A stretch of 64,000 nucleotides of DNA from Desulfoprunum benzoelyticum (GTDB lineage Bacteria > Desulfobacterota > Desulfobulbia > Desulfobulbales > Desulfocapsaceae): NCBI RefSeq assembly GCF_014201505.1, contig NZ_JACHEO010000016.1, forward strand, positions 28,479-92,478, written 5' to 3'. This document shows, piece by piece, positions 16,893 through 26,007 of the stretch (the first letter of the stretch is position 1; each line of letters begins with the position of its first letter). Position numbers and translations under genes: made by a program. Under the pieces are notes generated by a model. It was not told where the DNA came from and did not search any database. It saw only the letters and a program-made list of their open reading frames with translations.

Positions 16893-17402
16893 TGGACACG
16901 ATTATATTTTTAAACGATCAAGAGATATCTCGACTCAATCGACAACCTTGTATCAACTCAAAATAAAACCCGAAGATATGAATTTTTGAATAAACGACAG
17001 GGAACAAATGAGAATACTATGCTTCGTCTTTCAGCCGGCTGCGAACAATCCTTCGCGTGTCCATTGAGAATACTCCTTCCGAAGGTATTTCACTATACGA
17101 TAGTTAATTGATTATATGAAGAAAATTTTTTCTATTTGTGAAAAACCAGGCTCACACCAGGTGGACATCAATTATTTCATTTAATTTCAATAAGTAATAG
17201 ATCAATATCACTCAATAGCGTTCCCTCTCGAATCCCTCTTGTCCTCCCAGGCCAAATCGCCTCCTCAGTCTCTTTGCCCCCTTCCTTTCAAACCTCCCGC
17301 GATACCCGTTTGCCCGCATCTTACGACTGAAGCATCTCTTGCGATTCTTCCCCGTTGCAGGCAATTCCAATATTTGCTATGTAAGGGCTGGAGGATTTTT
17401 CA
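16893..17402. other. 510-bp intergenic region between divergent operons
   Basis: No gene or RNA was recognised. The left two-thirds (16893-17215) is AT-rich and likely holds promoters for the minus-strand roadblock operon; -10-like TATAAT hexamers occur but none has a convincing -35 at proper spacing. The stretch 17220-17310 is strikingly pyrimidine-rich on the plus strand. A weak TTGCAG-N17-TATGTA (17355-17383) lies just before the tatD ribosome site, too close to be the obvious promoter. Confidence 0.4.
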
Positions 17403-18227
17403 GTGAACGACCCAATGCATCTTTTCCCCGACCTGCCTGAAGACACCTGCATCATCGATACTCACTGCCACCTCGACATGAACGATTATGTCGGCGATCT
17501 TGATGCTGTTATCGAACGGGCACGGCAAAAAAAAGTCGAACAAATAATCACGATCGGCATCGATCTCGAGAGTTCAAAAAAAGCGGTATCTCTGGCGGGA
17601 AAATATCCCGGCGTCAGGGCATCAGTGGGGATCCATCCCCACGATCTGCCTTCGTCTGCCGAGAGTACGTATGCTGCTATTGTCAGACTTGTCGAAGAAA
17701 ATCGGGAGCACATTGCTGGTTACGGAGAGATCGGGCTGGATTACGCGAAGATGTACTGCCCTATGGAACTGCAGCAACATCATTTCCGTATCCAACTGGA
17801 ACTGGCCAAAACCCTCAACCTGCCGGTGATCATCCACGATCGGGACGCTCACGAGGACGTGCTGCGCATTCTCGAGCAGTGCGGCCCCTTTCCTGCCGGC
17901 GGCGTCATGCATTGCTTTTCCGGTGATTACACCATGGCATGCAGAACGATCGACCTTGGTTTTTTCCTCTCTGTTCCAGGGATAGTAACTTTCAAGAATG
18001 CCAATAATCTCCGGGAAGTCGCGAGAAAAGTACCTCTGACTTCCCTGCTCCTTGAAACCGACGGTCCCTTTCTCGCACCGCAACCCTGGAGAGGGAAACG
18101 CAACGAACCCGCATACATACTCGCCACCGCAGCGTGTATTGCCGATCTCCGCAATATTTCTCTTGAACATCTTGCCCGGACGACTACGGCTAATGCCACT
18201 GCCCTGTTCCAACCCGGTCTCCATTAA
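17403..18227 (+). CDS. tatD: TatD family metal-dependent hydrolase/DNase
   Basis: A 274-aa TIM-barrel hydrolase of the amidohydrolase superfamily; TatD enzymes are Mg-dependent nucleases. The metal ligands are in IIDTHCHLD, GEIGLDYAK, VIIHDRDAHED, MHCFSG and LLLETDGPFLAP. A GTG start is supported by GGAGG 9 bases upstream. It is followed after 20 bases by the YggS-family gene. An N-terminal extension of ~16 residues precedes the first metal motif. Confidence 0.9.
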   Translation: MNDPMHLFPDLPEDTCIIDTHCHLDMNDYVGDLDAVIERARQKKVEQIITIGIDLESSKKAVSLAGKYPGVRASVGIHPHDLPSSAESTYAAIVRLVEENREHIAGYGEIGLDYAKMYCPMELQQHHFRIQLELAKTLNLPVIIHDRDAHEDVLRILEQCGPFPAGGVMHCFSGDYTMACRTIDLGFFLSVPGIVTFKNANNLREVARKVPLTSLLLETDGPFLAPQPWRGKRNEPAYILATAACIADLRNISLEHLARTTTANATALFQPGLH

Positions 18228-18247
18228 ATGGCAGGCACTACCTGATC

Positions 18248-18943
18248 ATGATTGAAGAAAATCTCCAGCGAATCAAGGAAACGATCAACCGTTGCGCTCT
18301 GCGTTGCCGGAGGAATCCTGAAGATATTCAGTTGATCGCCGTTTCCAAAACGATCCCCGTTGCCCTGATGCGAAAAGCCATGCAGCATGGGCAACGCACG
18401 TTCGGGGAGAATTATATCCAGGAAGCTGAACAGAAATGGCAGGAACTGGATCGAGCCGTCGACCTTCATTTCATCGGCCATCTCCAGACCAACAAGGCAA
18501 AGATTGCCGCCACCATCTCTTCCGTCATCGAAACAGTCGACAGCCTCAGATTAGCCGAAGCGCTCAACAAACACCTGAATGCATTGGACAGGAACCTGAG
18601 AATTCTGATTCAGGTCAACATCGGCAACGATCCGAACAAATCGGGGACCATGCCTGAAAAGGTGGAGGAATTGCTCCGACAGATTCGGCTTCTCCCAAGG
18701 CTTGAAGTCATCGGCCTGATGACCATTCCCCCTCTCTCCCCAAACCCCGAAGCAACCCGCCCGTATTTCAAGGCCCTCCGCCATCTTGCCGAAGAACTGG
18801 CCGGCAAGGGCTTGTTCCACGATAACCAGCATGTGGCCCTGTCGATGGGTATGTCGGACGATTTCGAGGTTGCGATCGAGGAAGGCGCGACCATGGTCCG
18901 TATCGGCACGGCTCTATTCGGCCATCGCACTGTCAGGGCATAG
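18248..18943 (+). CDS. YggS/PLPBP family pyridoxal phosphate homeostasis protein
   Basis: A 231-aa PLP-binding protein with an alanine-racemase-like barrel but no known catalysis; it buffers free PLP. The PLP lysine is in [38 protein letters not shown] and [28 protein letters not shown] match the family throughout. It lies between tatD and the UDP-glucose dehydrogenase gene on the same strand. Confidence 0.93.
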   Translation: MIEENLQRIKETINRCALRCRRNPEDIQLIAVSKTIPVALMRKAMQHGQRTFGENYIQEAEQKWQELDRAVDLHFIGHLQTNKAKIAATISSVIETVDSLRLAEALNKHLNALDRNLRILIQVNIGNDPNKSGTMPEKVEELLRQIRLLPRLEVIGLMTIPPLSPNPEATRPYFKALRHLAEELAGKGLFHDNQHVALSMGMSDDFEVAIEEGATMVRIGTALFGHRTVRA

Positions 18944-18981
18944 ATCCGGCCGCAACAGATATCACCAAATCAGGAATATTT

Positions 18982-20292
18982 ATGAAAATCACGATAATAG
19001 GAACAGGATACGTCGGACTTGTGACAGGCACCTGCTTCGCCGAGTTCGGCCACCATGTCACCTGCGTCGACAAGGACGAGGACAAGATCAAAACCCTTCT
19101 GGAAGGACAGATACCCATTTATGAACCGGGACTTGACACGCTGGTGCAAAAAAACACCAGGGAGAAGCGCCTGACCTTTACGACTGATATCGCCGATGCC
19201 GTCGCCGTCGCCGACGCGGTTTTCATGGCTGTCGGAACCCCCAGCAGCAGACGTGGAGACGGGTATGCCGACCTGACCTACATATTTGAGGCGGCGAGGG
19301 AGATTGCTCCCCACCTGAAGGGATACACGGTAATCGTCGACAAGAGCACCGTTCCGGTCGGAACCGCCCGCCAGGTTGCCCGCGTCATTCGCGAAGTCAA
19401 CCCCGAGGCCGACTTCGATGTCGCCTCCAACCCGGAGTTTTTGCGCGAAGGTGCCGCGATAGCTGATTTCATGCGTCCCGATCGGGTTGTCATCGGTATT
19501 GAAACCCACAAGGCCGAGGACATCCTCAGGGAGATCTACAAACCCCTCTACCTTCAGGAAACGCCAATTGTCAAAACCGACATCGAGACAGCAGAACTGA
19601 CCAAGTACGCCGCCAATGCCTTTCTCGCGGTCAAGATCAGCTTTATCAATGAAATCGCGCTACTGTGCGACAGCCTGGGAGCCGATGTCGTGTCCCTCGC
19701 CAAGGGTATCGGTATGGACGGCCGGATCGGCAAGAAATTCCTTCATCCGGGTCCTGGCTATGGAGGATCGTGTTTCCCCAAAGACACCCTGGCAATGATG
19801 CGCATCGCCCAGGAACATGGACAAAACCTCAGAATCGTCGAGGCCGCCGTAGAAGTCAATGCCGCCCAGAAGGCAAAAATGGTCAAAAAGATCAGGGATA
19901 TGCTTGATGGATCGGAAGCCGGAAAAACCATCGCCTTCCTTGGCCTGACCTTCAAGCCGGAAACCGATGATATGCGTGATGCACCGGCCATCACCATCAT
20001 TCCCGCCCTGCTGGAAAAAGGTGCCCGCATCAAGGCACATGACCCGCAGGGGATGGCCGAGGCGCGGAAGTACCTGCCGCAAGGCATCGAATACACACAG
20101 GATGCTTATGAAACCTGTAAAAATGCCGACGCCGTGGTCCTCATGACCGAATGGAACCAGTACCGGGCACTCGATCTCGACCGCCTCATTCAGGAGATGC
20201 AGGGGAGGGTATTCGTCGACCTCCGCAATGTCTATGAACCGCAAAAGATGAAGGATAAAGGCTTTATCTACGCCGGGGTGGGACGATCGTAG
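18982..20292 (+). CDS. ugd: UDP-glucose 6-dehydrogenase
   Basis: Oxidises UDP-glucose twice with NAD to UDP-glucuronate. The N-terminal Rossmann motif is IIGTGYVGLVTGTCFAEFGH. The catalytic Cys264 is in GPGYGGSCFPKDTLAM. The C-terminal domain has FKPETDDMRDAPA. At 436 aa it is full length. The product feeds the UDP-glucuronate decarboxylase encoded at 2971-3921, so the two genes together make UDP-xylose. A strong hairpin lies 18 bases past the stop. Confidence 0.94.
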   Translation: MKITIIGTGYVGLVTGTCFAEFGHHVTCVDKDEDKIKTLLEGQIPIYEPGLDTLVQKNTREKRLTFTTDIADAVAVADAVFMAVGTPSSRRGDGYADLTYIFEAAREIAPHLKGYTVIVDKSTVPVGTARQVARVIREVNPEADFDVASNPEFLREGAAIADFMRPDRVVIGIETHKAEDILREIYKPLYLQETPIVKTDIETAELTKYAANAFLAVKISFINEIALLCDSLGADVVSLAKGIGMDGRIGKKFLHPGPGYGGSCFPKDTLAMMRIAQEHGQNLRIVEAAVEVNAAQKAKMVKKIRDMLDGSEAGKTIAFLGLTFKPETDDMRDAPAITIIPALLEKGARIKAHDPQGMAEARKYLPQGIEYTQDAYETCKNADAVVLMTEWNQYRALDLDRLIQEMQGRVFVDLRNVYEPQKMKDKGFIYAGVGRS

Positions 20293-20310
20293 GAGAACAT
20301 GCAGAAACTC

Positions 20311-20347
20311 AGAAGGCACCCTCGGATGAACGCCGGGGGTGCCTTCT
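20311..20347. terminator. hairpin between convergent genes
   Basis: An 11-bp perfect outer stem (agaaggcaccc / gggtgccttct), extendable to about 15 bp with a 7-base loop. It lies between ugd and the PxxKW gene. U-runs are poor on both strands. Confidence 0.55.
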
Positions 20348-20371
20348 GGGGAGGGAATTCCGTTCCAGCTC

Positions 20372-20620
20372 TTACTTCTTCGATTTCGATGCTCGCTTGG
20401 CAGCTTTCAATGGGTTGATCCTGATCTTCGCGACTTTTATCTCGGGTTTGGCATGGGTGGCAAAGTTGCAGAATCCCAGTTTCCATTTAGCTGAAGGATT
20501 GAGATAGCTGTGACAATATTTCGCACCGGCTTCTTCAACAATCCGCTCACACCCCTCGCATTTGTCAACAATCGTTTTATGCCTGCCATCGCTATAATTC
20601 ACTGCAGCCATTTTCTGCAT
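20372..20620 (-). CDS. PxxKW family cysteine-rich protein
   Basis: An 82-aa cysteine-rich protein of a family found mainly in sulfate reducers and relatives, with unknown function. Cys residues lie in CEGCERI, AKYCHSY and LGFCNFA. The family-defining PSAKW lies between the last two groups. The C-terminal tail is strongly basic (KAAKRASKSKK). Metal or cluster binding is likely from the Cys spacing but not shown. It is convergent with ugd and divergent from pilC; no partner gene is evident. Confidence 0.85.
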   Translation of the reverse strand: MQKMAAVNYSDGRHKTIVDKCEGCERIVEEAGAKYCHSYLNPSAKWKLGFCNFATHAKPEIKVAKIRINPLKAAKRASKSKK

Positions 20621-21009
20621 GTTATCCTCCAGATTTTTCAGATATTTCTTATCCTGCCGGCACCAATCGGCAAGAACAAGCTATCAACGACACACTGTTA
20701 AAATATAAATTCCGAACATTCGAATTTAATGTATCCCCCTTTCATTGGCAAGTAAAAAGATACATTCCACAGGCTTCGTCACCGCTTTACTTTATCGTCT
20801 CGACCCGTTCACTCCCTCCCGCGTCGAACCGCCCGGATCGGGCGTGATACATTTTCATACAAGCTCAACTTTCTGAAAAAAAAAGGATTGTTTTCAAATT
20901 CATTGCCTTGTATTTTACAACCATTCGATATAGTATCGGTTTTATTTTGCAAACCCTCTTGAACGTTTTCTTCGCTCGTCTGCATGCCCTTACACCAGAG
21001 GAGGCAAGG
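20621..21009. other. 389-bp intergenic region upstream of pilC
   Basis: AT-rich spacer between the divergent PxxKW gene and pilC. No RNA gene, tRNA-like clover leaf or conserved ORF was found. TTGCCT/TTGTAT and TATAGT hexamers near 20900-20940 could form a pilC promoter, but the spacings (20 or 15 bases) are off, so I do not call one. Confidence 0.4.
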
Positions 21010-22215
21010 ATGCCTGTTTATATTTGGAAAGGAAAGAATTCTCAGGGTGAAAAACGTAAAGGAGAGATCGAAGCGCCCGACCAGTCTGCTGTTCTGGCCC
21101 AGCTCAAACGTCTGCGGATTGTCGATCCCGTCATCAAGGAAAAACCGAAGGACTTATTCGCCAACGTACCGTTTTTCCAGCCCAAGGTAACAGGAAAAGA
21201 TGTAGTTATTTTCACCCGTCAGCTGTCGACCATGATCGATGCCGGACTCCCTCTTGTCCAGGGTCTGGAAATCCTCGAAAAACAGCAGGACAATTCGACT
21301 TTCAAAAAAATCCTCGGTACGATCCGGTCCGATGTCGAAGCAGGCTCCACGCTTGCCGATTCGATGCGGAAACATCCCAAGGTCTTCGACAGCCTGTTCA
21401 GCAACATGATTGAAGCCGGCGAAACCGGCGGTATTCTCGACACTATCCTTATGCGTCTTTCCGGTTTTCTGGAAAAATCCATGGCCCTGAAAAAGAAGAT
21501 CAAGGGGGCCATGACCTACCCCGCAATCTGCCTGTCGATATCCATTCTCATCCTCGCCGTTATCCTGATCTTTGTCATTCCGGTCTTCAGTACCATGTTT
21601 GAAGACTTCGGCAGTTCCCTGCCGCTTCCGACGTTATTTCTGGTCAATCTCAGCAATCTGGTGAAGGATTATTTCTTCTTCCTTCTTATCGGTCTTGTTC
21701 TTCTCGTCATGCTCTTCAAAAAGATCTACAACACCGAAAAAGGACGATTATTTTTTGATAGATATTCTCTGAAGGCGCCGGTTTTTGGAATGCTGCTGCG
21801 GAAAGTAGCCGTTGCCAAGTTTACACGCACCCTCAGCACCATGCTCCATGCCGGCGTTCCGATCCTTGAGGCCCTCCAGGTTGTCGCCAAGACCTCGGGC
21901 AACAAAATCATCGAGATGGCCGTCTTCAAAGTTGCCGATTCGATCTCTGAAGGGCGGCCGATTGCAGATCCGCTGGAAGAAAGCGGGGTTTTCCCCAATA
22001 TGGTGGTGCAGATGATCAATGTCGGCGAGTCGGTAGGCGCCCTCGACAGCATGCTCGAAAAAATTGCTGATTTCTATGATGAAGAAGTCAACCAGGCCGT
22101 GGAAAACCTGACCGCGATGATTGAACCGTTCATGATGGTCTTTCTCGGTGGGATGATCGGAGGCATTGTTGTCGCCATGTATCTGCCGATCTTTAAAATT
22201 GGTGGACTTGTTTGA
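21010..22215 (+). CDS. pilC: type IV pilus/type II secretion inner-membrane platform protein
   Basis: A 401-aa GspF/PilC family membrane protein that couples the assembly ATPase to pilin polymerisation. The N-terminal cytoplasmic start MPVYIWKGKNSQGEKRKGEIEA is typical. Two T2SSF domains follow (roughly residues 70-190 and 275-395), each with a hydrophobic helix pair. GAGGAGG right ahead supports the ATG at 21010; the longer frame from 20908 lacks similarity. No pilB, pilT or pilin genes adjoin, so the rest of the machine is elsewhere. Confidence 0.9.
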   Translation: MPVYIWKGKNSQGEKRKGEIEAPDQSAVLAQLKRLRIVDPVIKEKPKDLFANVPFFQPKVTGKDVVIFTRQLSTMIDAGLPLVQGLEILEKQQDNSTFKKILGTIRSDVEAGSTLADSMRKHPKVFDSLFSNMIEAGETGGILDTILMRLSGFLEKSMALKKKIKGAMTYPAICLSISILILAVILIFVIPVFSTMFEDFGSSLPLPTLFLVNLSNLVKDYFFFLLIGLVLLVMLFKKIYNTEKGRLFFDRYSLKAPVFGMLLRKVAVAKFTRTLSTMLHAGVPILEALQVVAKTSGNKIIEMAVFKVADSISEGRPIADPLEESGVFPNMVVQMINVGESVGALDSMLEKIADFYDEEVNQAVENLTAMIEPFMMVFLGGMIGGIVVAMYLPIFKIGGLV

Positions 22216-22311
22216 TGCCGGAAGGAACCGACACTGCGGCTTGAGTCCGGATCGACATTCAACTGCCTGAGGTTAATATATAAATTTATCCGATAATTTA
22301 TGCACCTCACA

Positions 22312-22339
22312 TTGACATTCTTTGCCGAAGATATATGAT
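22312..22339 (+). promoter_or_regulatory. promoter of the IHF/HU gene (sigma70 type)
   Basis: TTGACA (22312-22317), a 16-base spacer and TATGAT (22334-22339), 45 bases ahead of the start codon in an AT-rich region. Confidence 0.65.
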
Positions 22340-22383
22340 CAATTGAAAGCGAATGCAAATCATTCAGAAATGATGGAGGCCGT

Positions 22384-22671
22384 ATGACTCTGACAAAAGC
22401 AGATCTGGTACAGCAAGTATACAAGAATCATGAAAACCTGACCAAAGCGCAGGCAACCGATGCTGTCGAGGCATTTCTCCGGTTGTCGAAAAATTCACTG
22501 ATCGAAGGCTCCGACCTGCTGCTCAGCGGCTTTGGCAAATTCAACGTAAAGGACAAAAACGCTCGCCGAGGACGCAACCCCCAGACCGGTGATGAACTTA
22601 CTCTCGATGCGCGAAGGGTGGTTACGTTCAAACCGTCGGGCATCCTTCGTGACAGGATAAACGCGTCCTGA
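22384..22671 (+). CDS. ihfA: integration host factor/HU family DNA-binding protein (IHF alpha-like)
   Basis: A 95-aa DNA-bending protein of the HU/IHF family. MTLTKADLVQQVYKNHENLTKAQA matches the IHF-alpha N-terminus. The DNA-intercalating arm is in KFNVKDKNARRGRNPQTGDEL, with the tip proline. It has its own promoter and is closed by a strong terminator, so it is monocistronic. HU versus IHF-alpha cannot be settled from motifs alone; the N-terminus favours IHF-alpha. Confidence 0.87.
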   Translation: MTLTKADLVQQVYKNHENLTKAQATDAVEAFLRLSKNSLIEGSDLLLSGFGKFNVKDKNARRGRNPQTGDELTLDARRVVTFKPSGILRDRINAS

Positions 22672-22715
22672 CAAAAAGATTTTACTGTCTGTATCGGCCC
22701 TTCTGAGATTTGCAC

Positions 22716-22747
22716 AACCCGGGATGAGAAATCGTCCCGGGTTTTTT
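22716..22747 (+). terminator. rho-independent terminator of the IHF gene
   Basis: Stem aacccgggatga with a complementary arm containing one G-U pair, a GAAA loop and then TTTTTT. It starts 45 bases past the stop. Confidence 0.88.
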
Positions 22748-22808
22748 CACGACAACGTTCCTGATCTGGACATCTTTTGCAGAAGCGAGATTACCACCGG
22801 TAAGACGT

Positions 22809-23771
22809 ATGCAGCGTCCTGAAATTTCAATCGTCCCCCTTGATTGCATTGATGCCGATCCCCGCTGGAATATTCATCCATTCCTTGGGCATGAAATCCC
22901 GACCGGTCTCAACCGGTCCTTTCTGGAGTCCGGCATCCTTCATCCTCCTCTTCTTCTCGAGGGCGATGACGGAAGGTTCGAGATTATCGACGGCAGAAAA
23001 CGTCTGCAGGCGGCCGGAAGAATCCTCAGGCTGAGCCACTGCCCATGCCTCGTCCTACCACCGGCAAGCCCGCCGCAGGATGTCCTCTCGTCCCTTCTCG
23101 CATCCCAAGGCTGCTGCACTCCTCTCTCCCCGATGGAGACCGCTTATTTTCTACAGATCTGCGGGCTTTACCTGACCCCGGAAGAAATTGCAAAACTGTT
23201 CCTCCCCACCCTCACCGGCAGCAACAGCATGTCACTGTTGACACGATATAGGCGACTCGTGTCTCTCGAATTCAGGCTTCAGGTTCACGTCCATCAACGA
23301 TTCATCTCTGAAACCATGGCCCTCGAGCTGCTGCAGCTCGAGGCGGAGGACAGGAGCAGACTGGCGGACCTGTTTACCGACTTCCAGATGGGTGGCGGCA
23401 AACAACGGCGTTTTTTTTCCCTGGCCAGAGATGTCGCCATGCGCGCTGAAACGAGCATTGCCGAGCTCCTCGACCAGCCGCCCCTCCAGGAAATCCTCCA
23501 GCACCGGCAGATGAATGCCCCGCAGAAAGTGCAGAATCTGCTGGTCATCCTGCAACAGATGGCGACCCCTTCCCTCTATAGAGACGAACAATCCTTCAAG
23601 GCCCGCGTTGCCACGCTGGCGCTCCCTTCAACCTGCACTGTCCTCCACAGTCAAGCCTTTGAAACTGAGGAAGTGCACCTCTCGATCAAATTCGAAAATT
23701 TCGACCAGCTCCGGAAGGCATCGGCGACATTGATGGACGGTCTGAAAAATATGGGGCTCAGCGATACATGA
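22809..23771 (+). CDS. ParB/Spo0J-like N-terminal domain protein
   Basis: A 320-aa protein whose first ~90 residues resemble a ParB/Srx fold. A leading IVPLDCIDADPRWN and the box EIIDGRKRLQAAGR replace the GERRxRA motif of true ParB. A region with LSPMETAYFLQICGLYLTPEEIAKLF looks like the helix-turn-helix of ParB relatives. There is no parA neighbour, so this is probably not the chromosome-partition ParB. CTP binding is possible in this fold but not shown. Its end overlaps the convergent ribD by 14 bases. Target and role are unknown. Confidence 0.65.
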   Translation: MQRPEISIVPLDCIDADPRWNIHPFLGHEIPTGLNRSFLESGILHPPLLLEGDDGRFEIIDGRKRLQAAGRILRLSHCPCLVLPPASPPQDVLSSLLASQGCCTPLSPMETAYFLQICGLYLTPEEIAKLFLPTLTGSNSMSLLTRYRRLVSLEFRLQVHVHQRFISETMALELLQLEAEDRSRLADLFTDFQMGGGKQRRFFSLARDVAMRAETSIAELLDQPPLQEILQHRQMNAPQKVQNLLVILQQMATPSLYRDEQSFKARVATLALPSTCTVLHSQAFETEEVHLSIKFENFDQLRKASATLMDGLKNMGLSDT

Positions 23772-24870
23772 GCTTGCCGGAGACCATCATGTCCTCACCG
23801 CATCGCCGGTATTGAACCTCTGTCAGTCTGTGGGCCGTGTCGCGTCCTGAACTGCTGTAGCCGGACTGAAACGGAATCCCGTTTTCTCCGGCGAAGACCG
23901 GTGCATAAAACAGATGGGCATAGTCGTAGAGGCGTTGATTCAGCATGCTTCCATGCACCTTCGCCCCACCTTCGACCAGCAGCGAGGAGATGCCCTGCTC
24001 ACCCAGCTGACGCAGCACCTGGTGGAGATCGAGACCGCCACCGACGCCACGCTCGACGCGGTGAACGCAAATGCCCCTCTTTTCCAGCCTGGCACACTTT
24101 GCCGTATCAACCTCGACGCTGCAGAAGATCAACGTCCGGGCGGTCGATTCCCCGGACAGGACCTTTGCCCGTTGCGAGATGGAGAGACCGGAGTCCAATA
24201 TCACCCGGTGCGCATCCCTCCCCTTTTTCCGACCCGGCAAGCGCGTCGTCAGGGCAGGATCGTCGATCAGGACGGTGCCGGCTCCCACCAGGATGGCATC
24301 GTAGCGGTCTCGCAGACGATGGACGACGGCAGAGGTCTCGCCCCCCGTCATCCATCCGGTCTGCCGCCCGTTATAGGTGATCCTGCCGTCCAGACTCATA
24401 CCGGCCTTCATCACGACCCAAGGCAGACCGGTAGTGATATGCTTGATGAACGGCCAGTTCAACTGCCGGCATTGCGGCTCCAGCACCCCCGAGGTCACGG
24501 CGATGCCGCGGTCGAGCAGATAACGGATACCACGCCCCTGCACCAGAGGATTGGGATCTTCCATCCCGATCACAACCCGGGCGACCCCACTCCTCGCCAC
24601 CGCTTCGCAGCAAGGCGGCGTCCTGCCGGTGTGCGAACAGGGTTCCAGCGTCACATACAGGGTTGCCCCCCTCGACTCTGCCCCGGCCGCCGCAAGGGCA
24701 TGGATTTCAGCATGGGGGGTTCCCGCCTTCTTATGATATCCTCTGCCGATCACCTGGTCGTTCTTGACAATGATCGAGCCGACACATGGGTTAGGCGAGG
24801 TACGGCCCAGCCCCTTTTTCGCCTCGTTCAAGGCGAGGGCCATATAGCGCTGGTCGATTTCAGTAATCAT
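23758..24870 (-). CDS. ribD: bifunctional riboflavin deaminase/reductase
   Basis: Two steps of riboflavin synthesis in one 370-aa protein. The N-terminal deaminase (~1-145) has zinc ligands in HAEIHAL and [14 protein letters not shown]. The C-terminal reductase (~150-370) has [21 protein letters not shown] and [13 protein letters not shown]. It overlaps the end of nrdR by 11 bases, a common arrangement. Other rib genes are not in the window. Its 3' end overlaps the convergent ParB-like gene. Confidence 0.94.
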   Translation of the reverse strand: MITEIDQRYMALALNEAKKGLGRTSPNPCVGSIIVKNDQVIGRGYHKKAGTPHAEIHALAAAGAESRGATLYVTLEPCSHTGRTPPCCEAVARSGVARVVIGMEDPNPLVQGRGIRYLLDRGIAVTSGVLEPQCRQLNWPFIKHITTGLPWVVMKAGMSLDGRITYNGRQTGWMTGGETSAVVHRLRDRYDAILVGAGTVLIDDPALTTRLPGRKKGRDAHRVILDSGLSISQRAKVLSGESTARTLIFCSVEVDTAKCARLEKRGICVHRVERGVGGGLDLHQVLRQLGEQGISSLLVEGGAKVHGSMLNQRLYDYAHLFYAPVFAGENGIPFQSGYSSSGRDTAHRLTEVQYRRCGEDMMVSGKLMYR

Positions 24871-25330
24871 CGTTTGCTCGGGACTCCAGAAGCGTCTTCA
24901 ATTCGTCCATGAATTCATTGACATCCTTGAATTGCCGATAGACGGAGGCGAAACGGACATAGGCCACTTCGTCGAGCTGAGGCAATTCCTCCATCACCCA
25001 CTCGCCGATGACCTGCGATGAAACTTCCTTGGTTCCAAAGTCCTGTAACCGGTGTTCAATTTCATCGACAAACTGGTCGATCCGGTCACGGCTGACCGGC
25101 CGCTTTTCGCAGGCTTTCTCAAGCCCCAGCACCATCTTCTGCCGATCCCATGCCTCGCGTCGCCCATCCTTCTTGACCAGCATCGGCATCATCACCTCCA
25201 GCCGCTCATAGGTGGTGAACCGCTGATTGCAGACCAGACAGGACCTTCTTCTCCGGGTAATGGTGCTATCCTTGTTCAGCCGGGAATCTATGACCTTGTT
25301 GTCAAGATGACCACAATATGGACACTTCAT
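24860..25330 (-). CDS. nrdR: transcriptional repressor NrdR
   Basis: A 156-aa zinc-finger/ATP-cone regulator that represses ribonucleotide reductase genes in response to dATP. The zinc ribbon is [11 protein letters not shown]...[15 protein letters not shown]. The ATP-cone follows from about residue 49. Length is standard. It begins the nrdR-ribD pair. No NrdR box was identified in this window. Confidence 0.95.
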   Translation of the reverse strand: MKCPYCGHLDNKVIDSRLNKDSTITRRRRSCLVCNQRFTTYERLEVMMPMLVKKDGRREAWDRQKMVLGLEKACEKRPVSRDRIDQFVDEIEHRLQDFGTKEVSSQVIGEWVMEELPQLDEVAYVRFASVYRQFKDVNEFMDELKTLLESRANDDY

Positions 25331-25555
25331 TGAATTCTCCCTAACATGACGGCACTCCTGTATACGTGGACCGTTTGCATAACCGTATCACTTGGCTCGC
25401 AAGTTTAGCAGATATCCCGCGGACACGCTGTAAATGTTCGTATTGGGGAGCAGAGAGAAGGGGGCGGGGGAAACGCGACGGGGACGGAGCGTCGCCGTCA
25501 ACACGGATACGTTGGAAAAAGAGCAGGGGCCACGCCGTGACGAATCCCCCAATGA

Positions 25556-25987
25556 TCAGAAATCGCTGAACCGGGCGATGCGGGACTGATGACGTCCCCC
25601 GGAAAAGGGCGTGGCCAGCCAGACCTTGACAAGATCGGCAGCCACCCCTTCACCTGTGACTCTGGCGCCGAGACAGAGGACATTGGCATCATTATGTTCC
25701 CGGCTCATTCTCGCAGTATATTCGTCGTGGCAGTTGGCGGCACGTATTTTCCGATTCCGGTTGGCGGCGATCGCCATACCGATCCCGGTACCGCAGACAA
25801 GAATGCCTCTCTCGCAACTGCCATCGTCCACCAACGCGATGACACGTTCGGCATAGTCAGGATAGTCTACGGAATCACCGGAAAAACAGCCGGTATCTGT
25901 GACATCATGGTCAAGGTCACGCAACAGTTGCACGATCTTTTCCTTGAGATGATAGCCGCCATGATCAGCGCCAAGCGCAATCTTCAT
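25556..25987 (-). CDS. rpiB: ribose-5-phosphate isomerase B
   Basis: A 143-aa RpiB/LacAB isomerase interconverting ribulose-5-phosphate and ribose-5-phosphate. GADHGGYHLKEKI at the N-terminus, GILVCGTGIGMAIAANR (catalytic Cys) and EHNDANVLCLGARV are diagnostic. It follows fabF by 20 bases and ends the fatty-acid operon, a position shared by many Desulfobacterota. glyA, often between rpiB and nrdR, is absent here. Confidence 0.94.
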   Translation of the reverse strand: MKIALGADHGGYHLKEKIVQLLRDLDHDVTDTGCFSGDSVDYPDYAERVIALVDDGSCERGILVCGTGIGMAIAANRNRKIRAANCHDEYTARMSREHNDANVLCLGARVTGEGVAADLVKVWLATPFSGGRHQSRIARFSDF

Positions 25988-26007
25988 TGATTTCTCTCCG
26001 GACGGGT

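Noticed and set aside
17116..17184. 22-codon ORF starting MKKIFSICEKPG in the 16.9-17.4 kb spacer
   Set aside because: No ribosome-binding site, no similarity, and the composition matches the AT-rich spacer.
17355..17383. TTGCAG-N17-TATGTA as the tatD promoter
   Set aside because: The predicted transcript start would fall on the ribosome-binding site, leaving no usable leader.
22809..23771. Chromosome-partition ParB and a nearby origin
   Set aside because: No parA, no parS-like 16-bp palindrome and no dnaA boxes or dnaA/gidB genes were seen.
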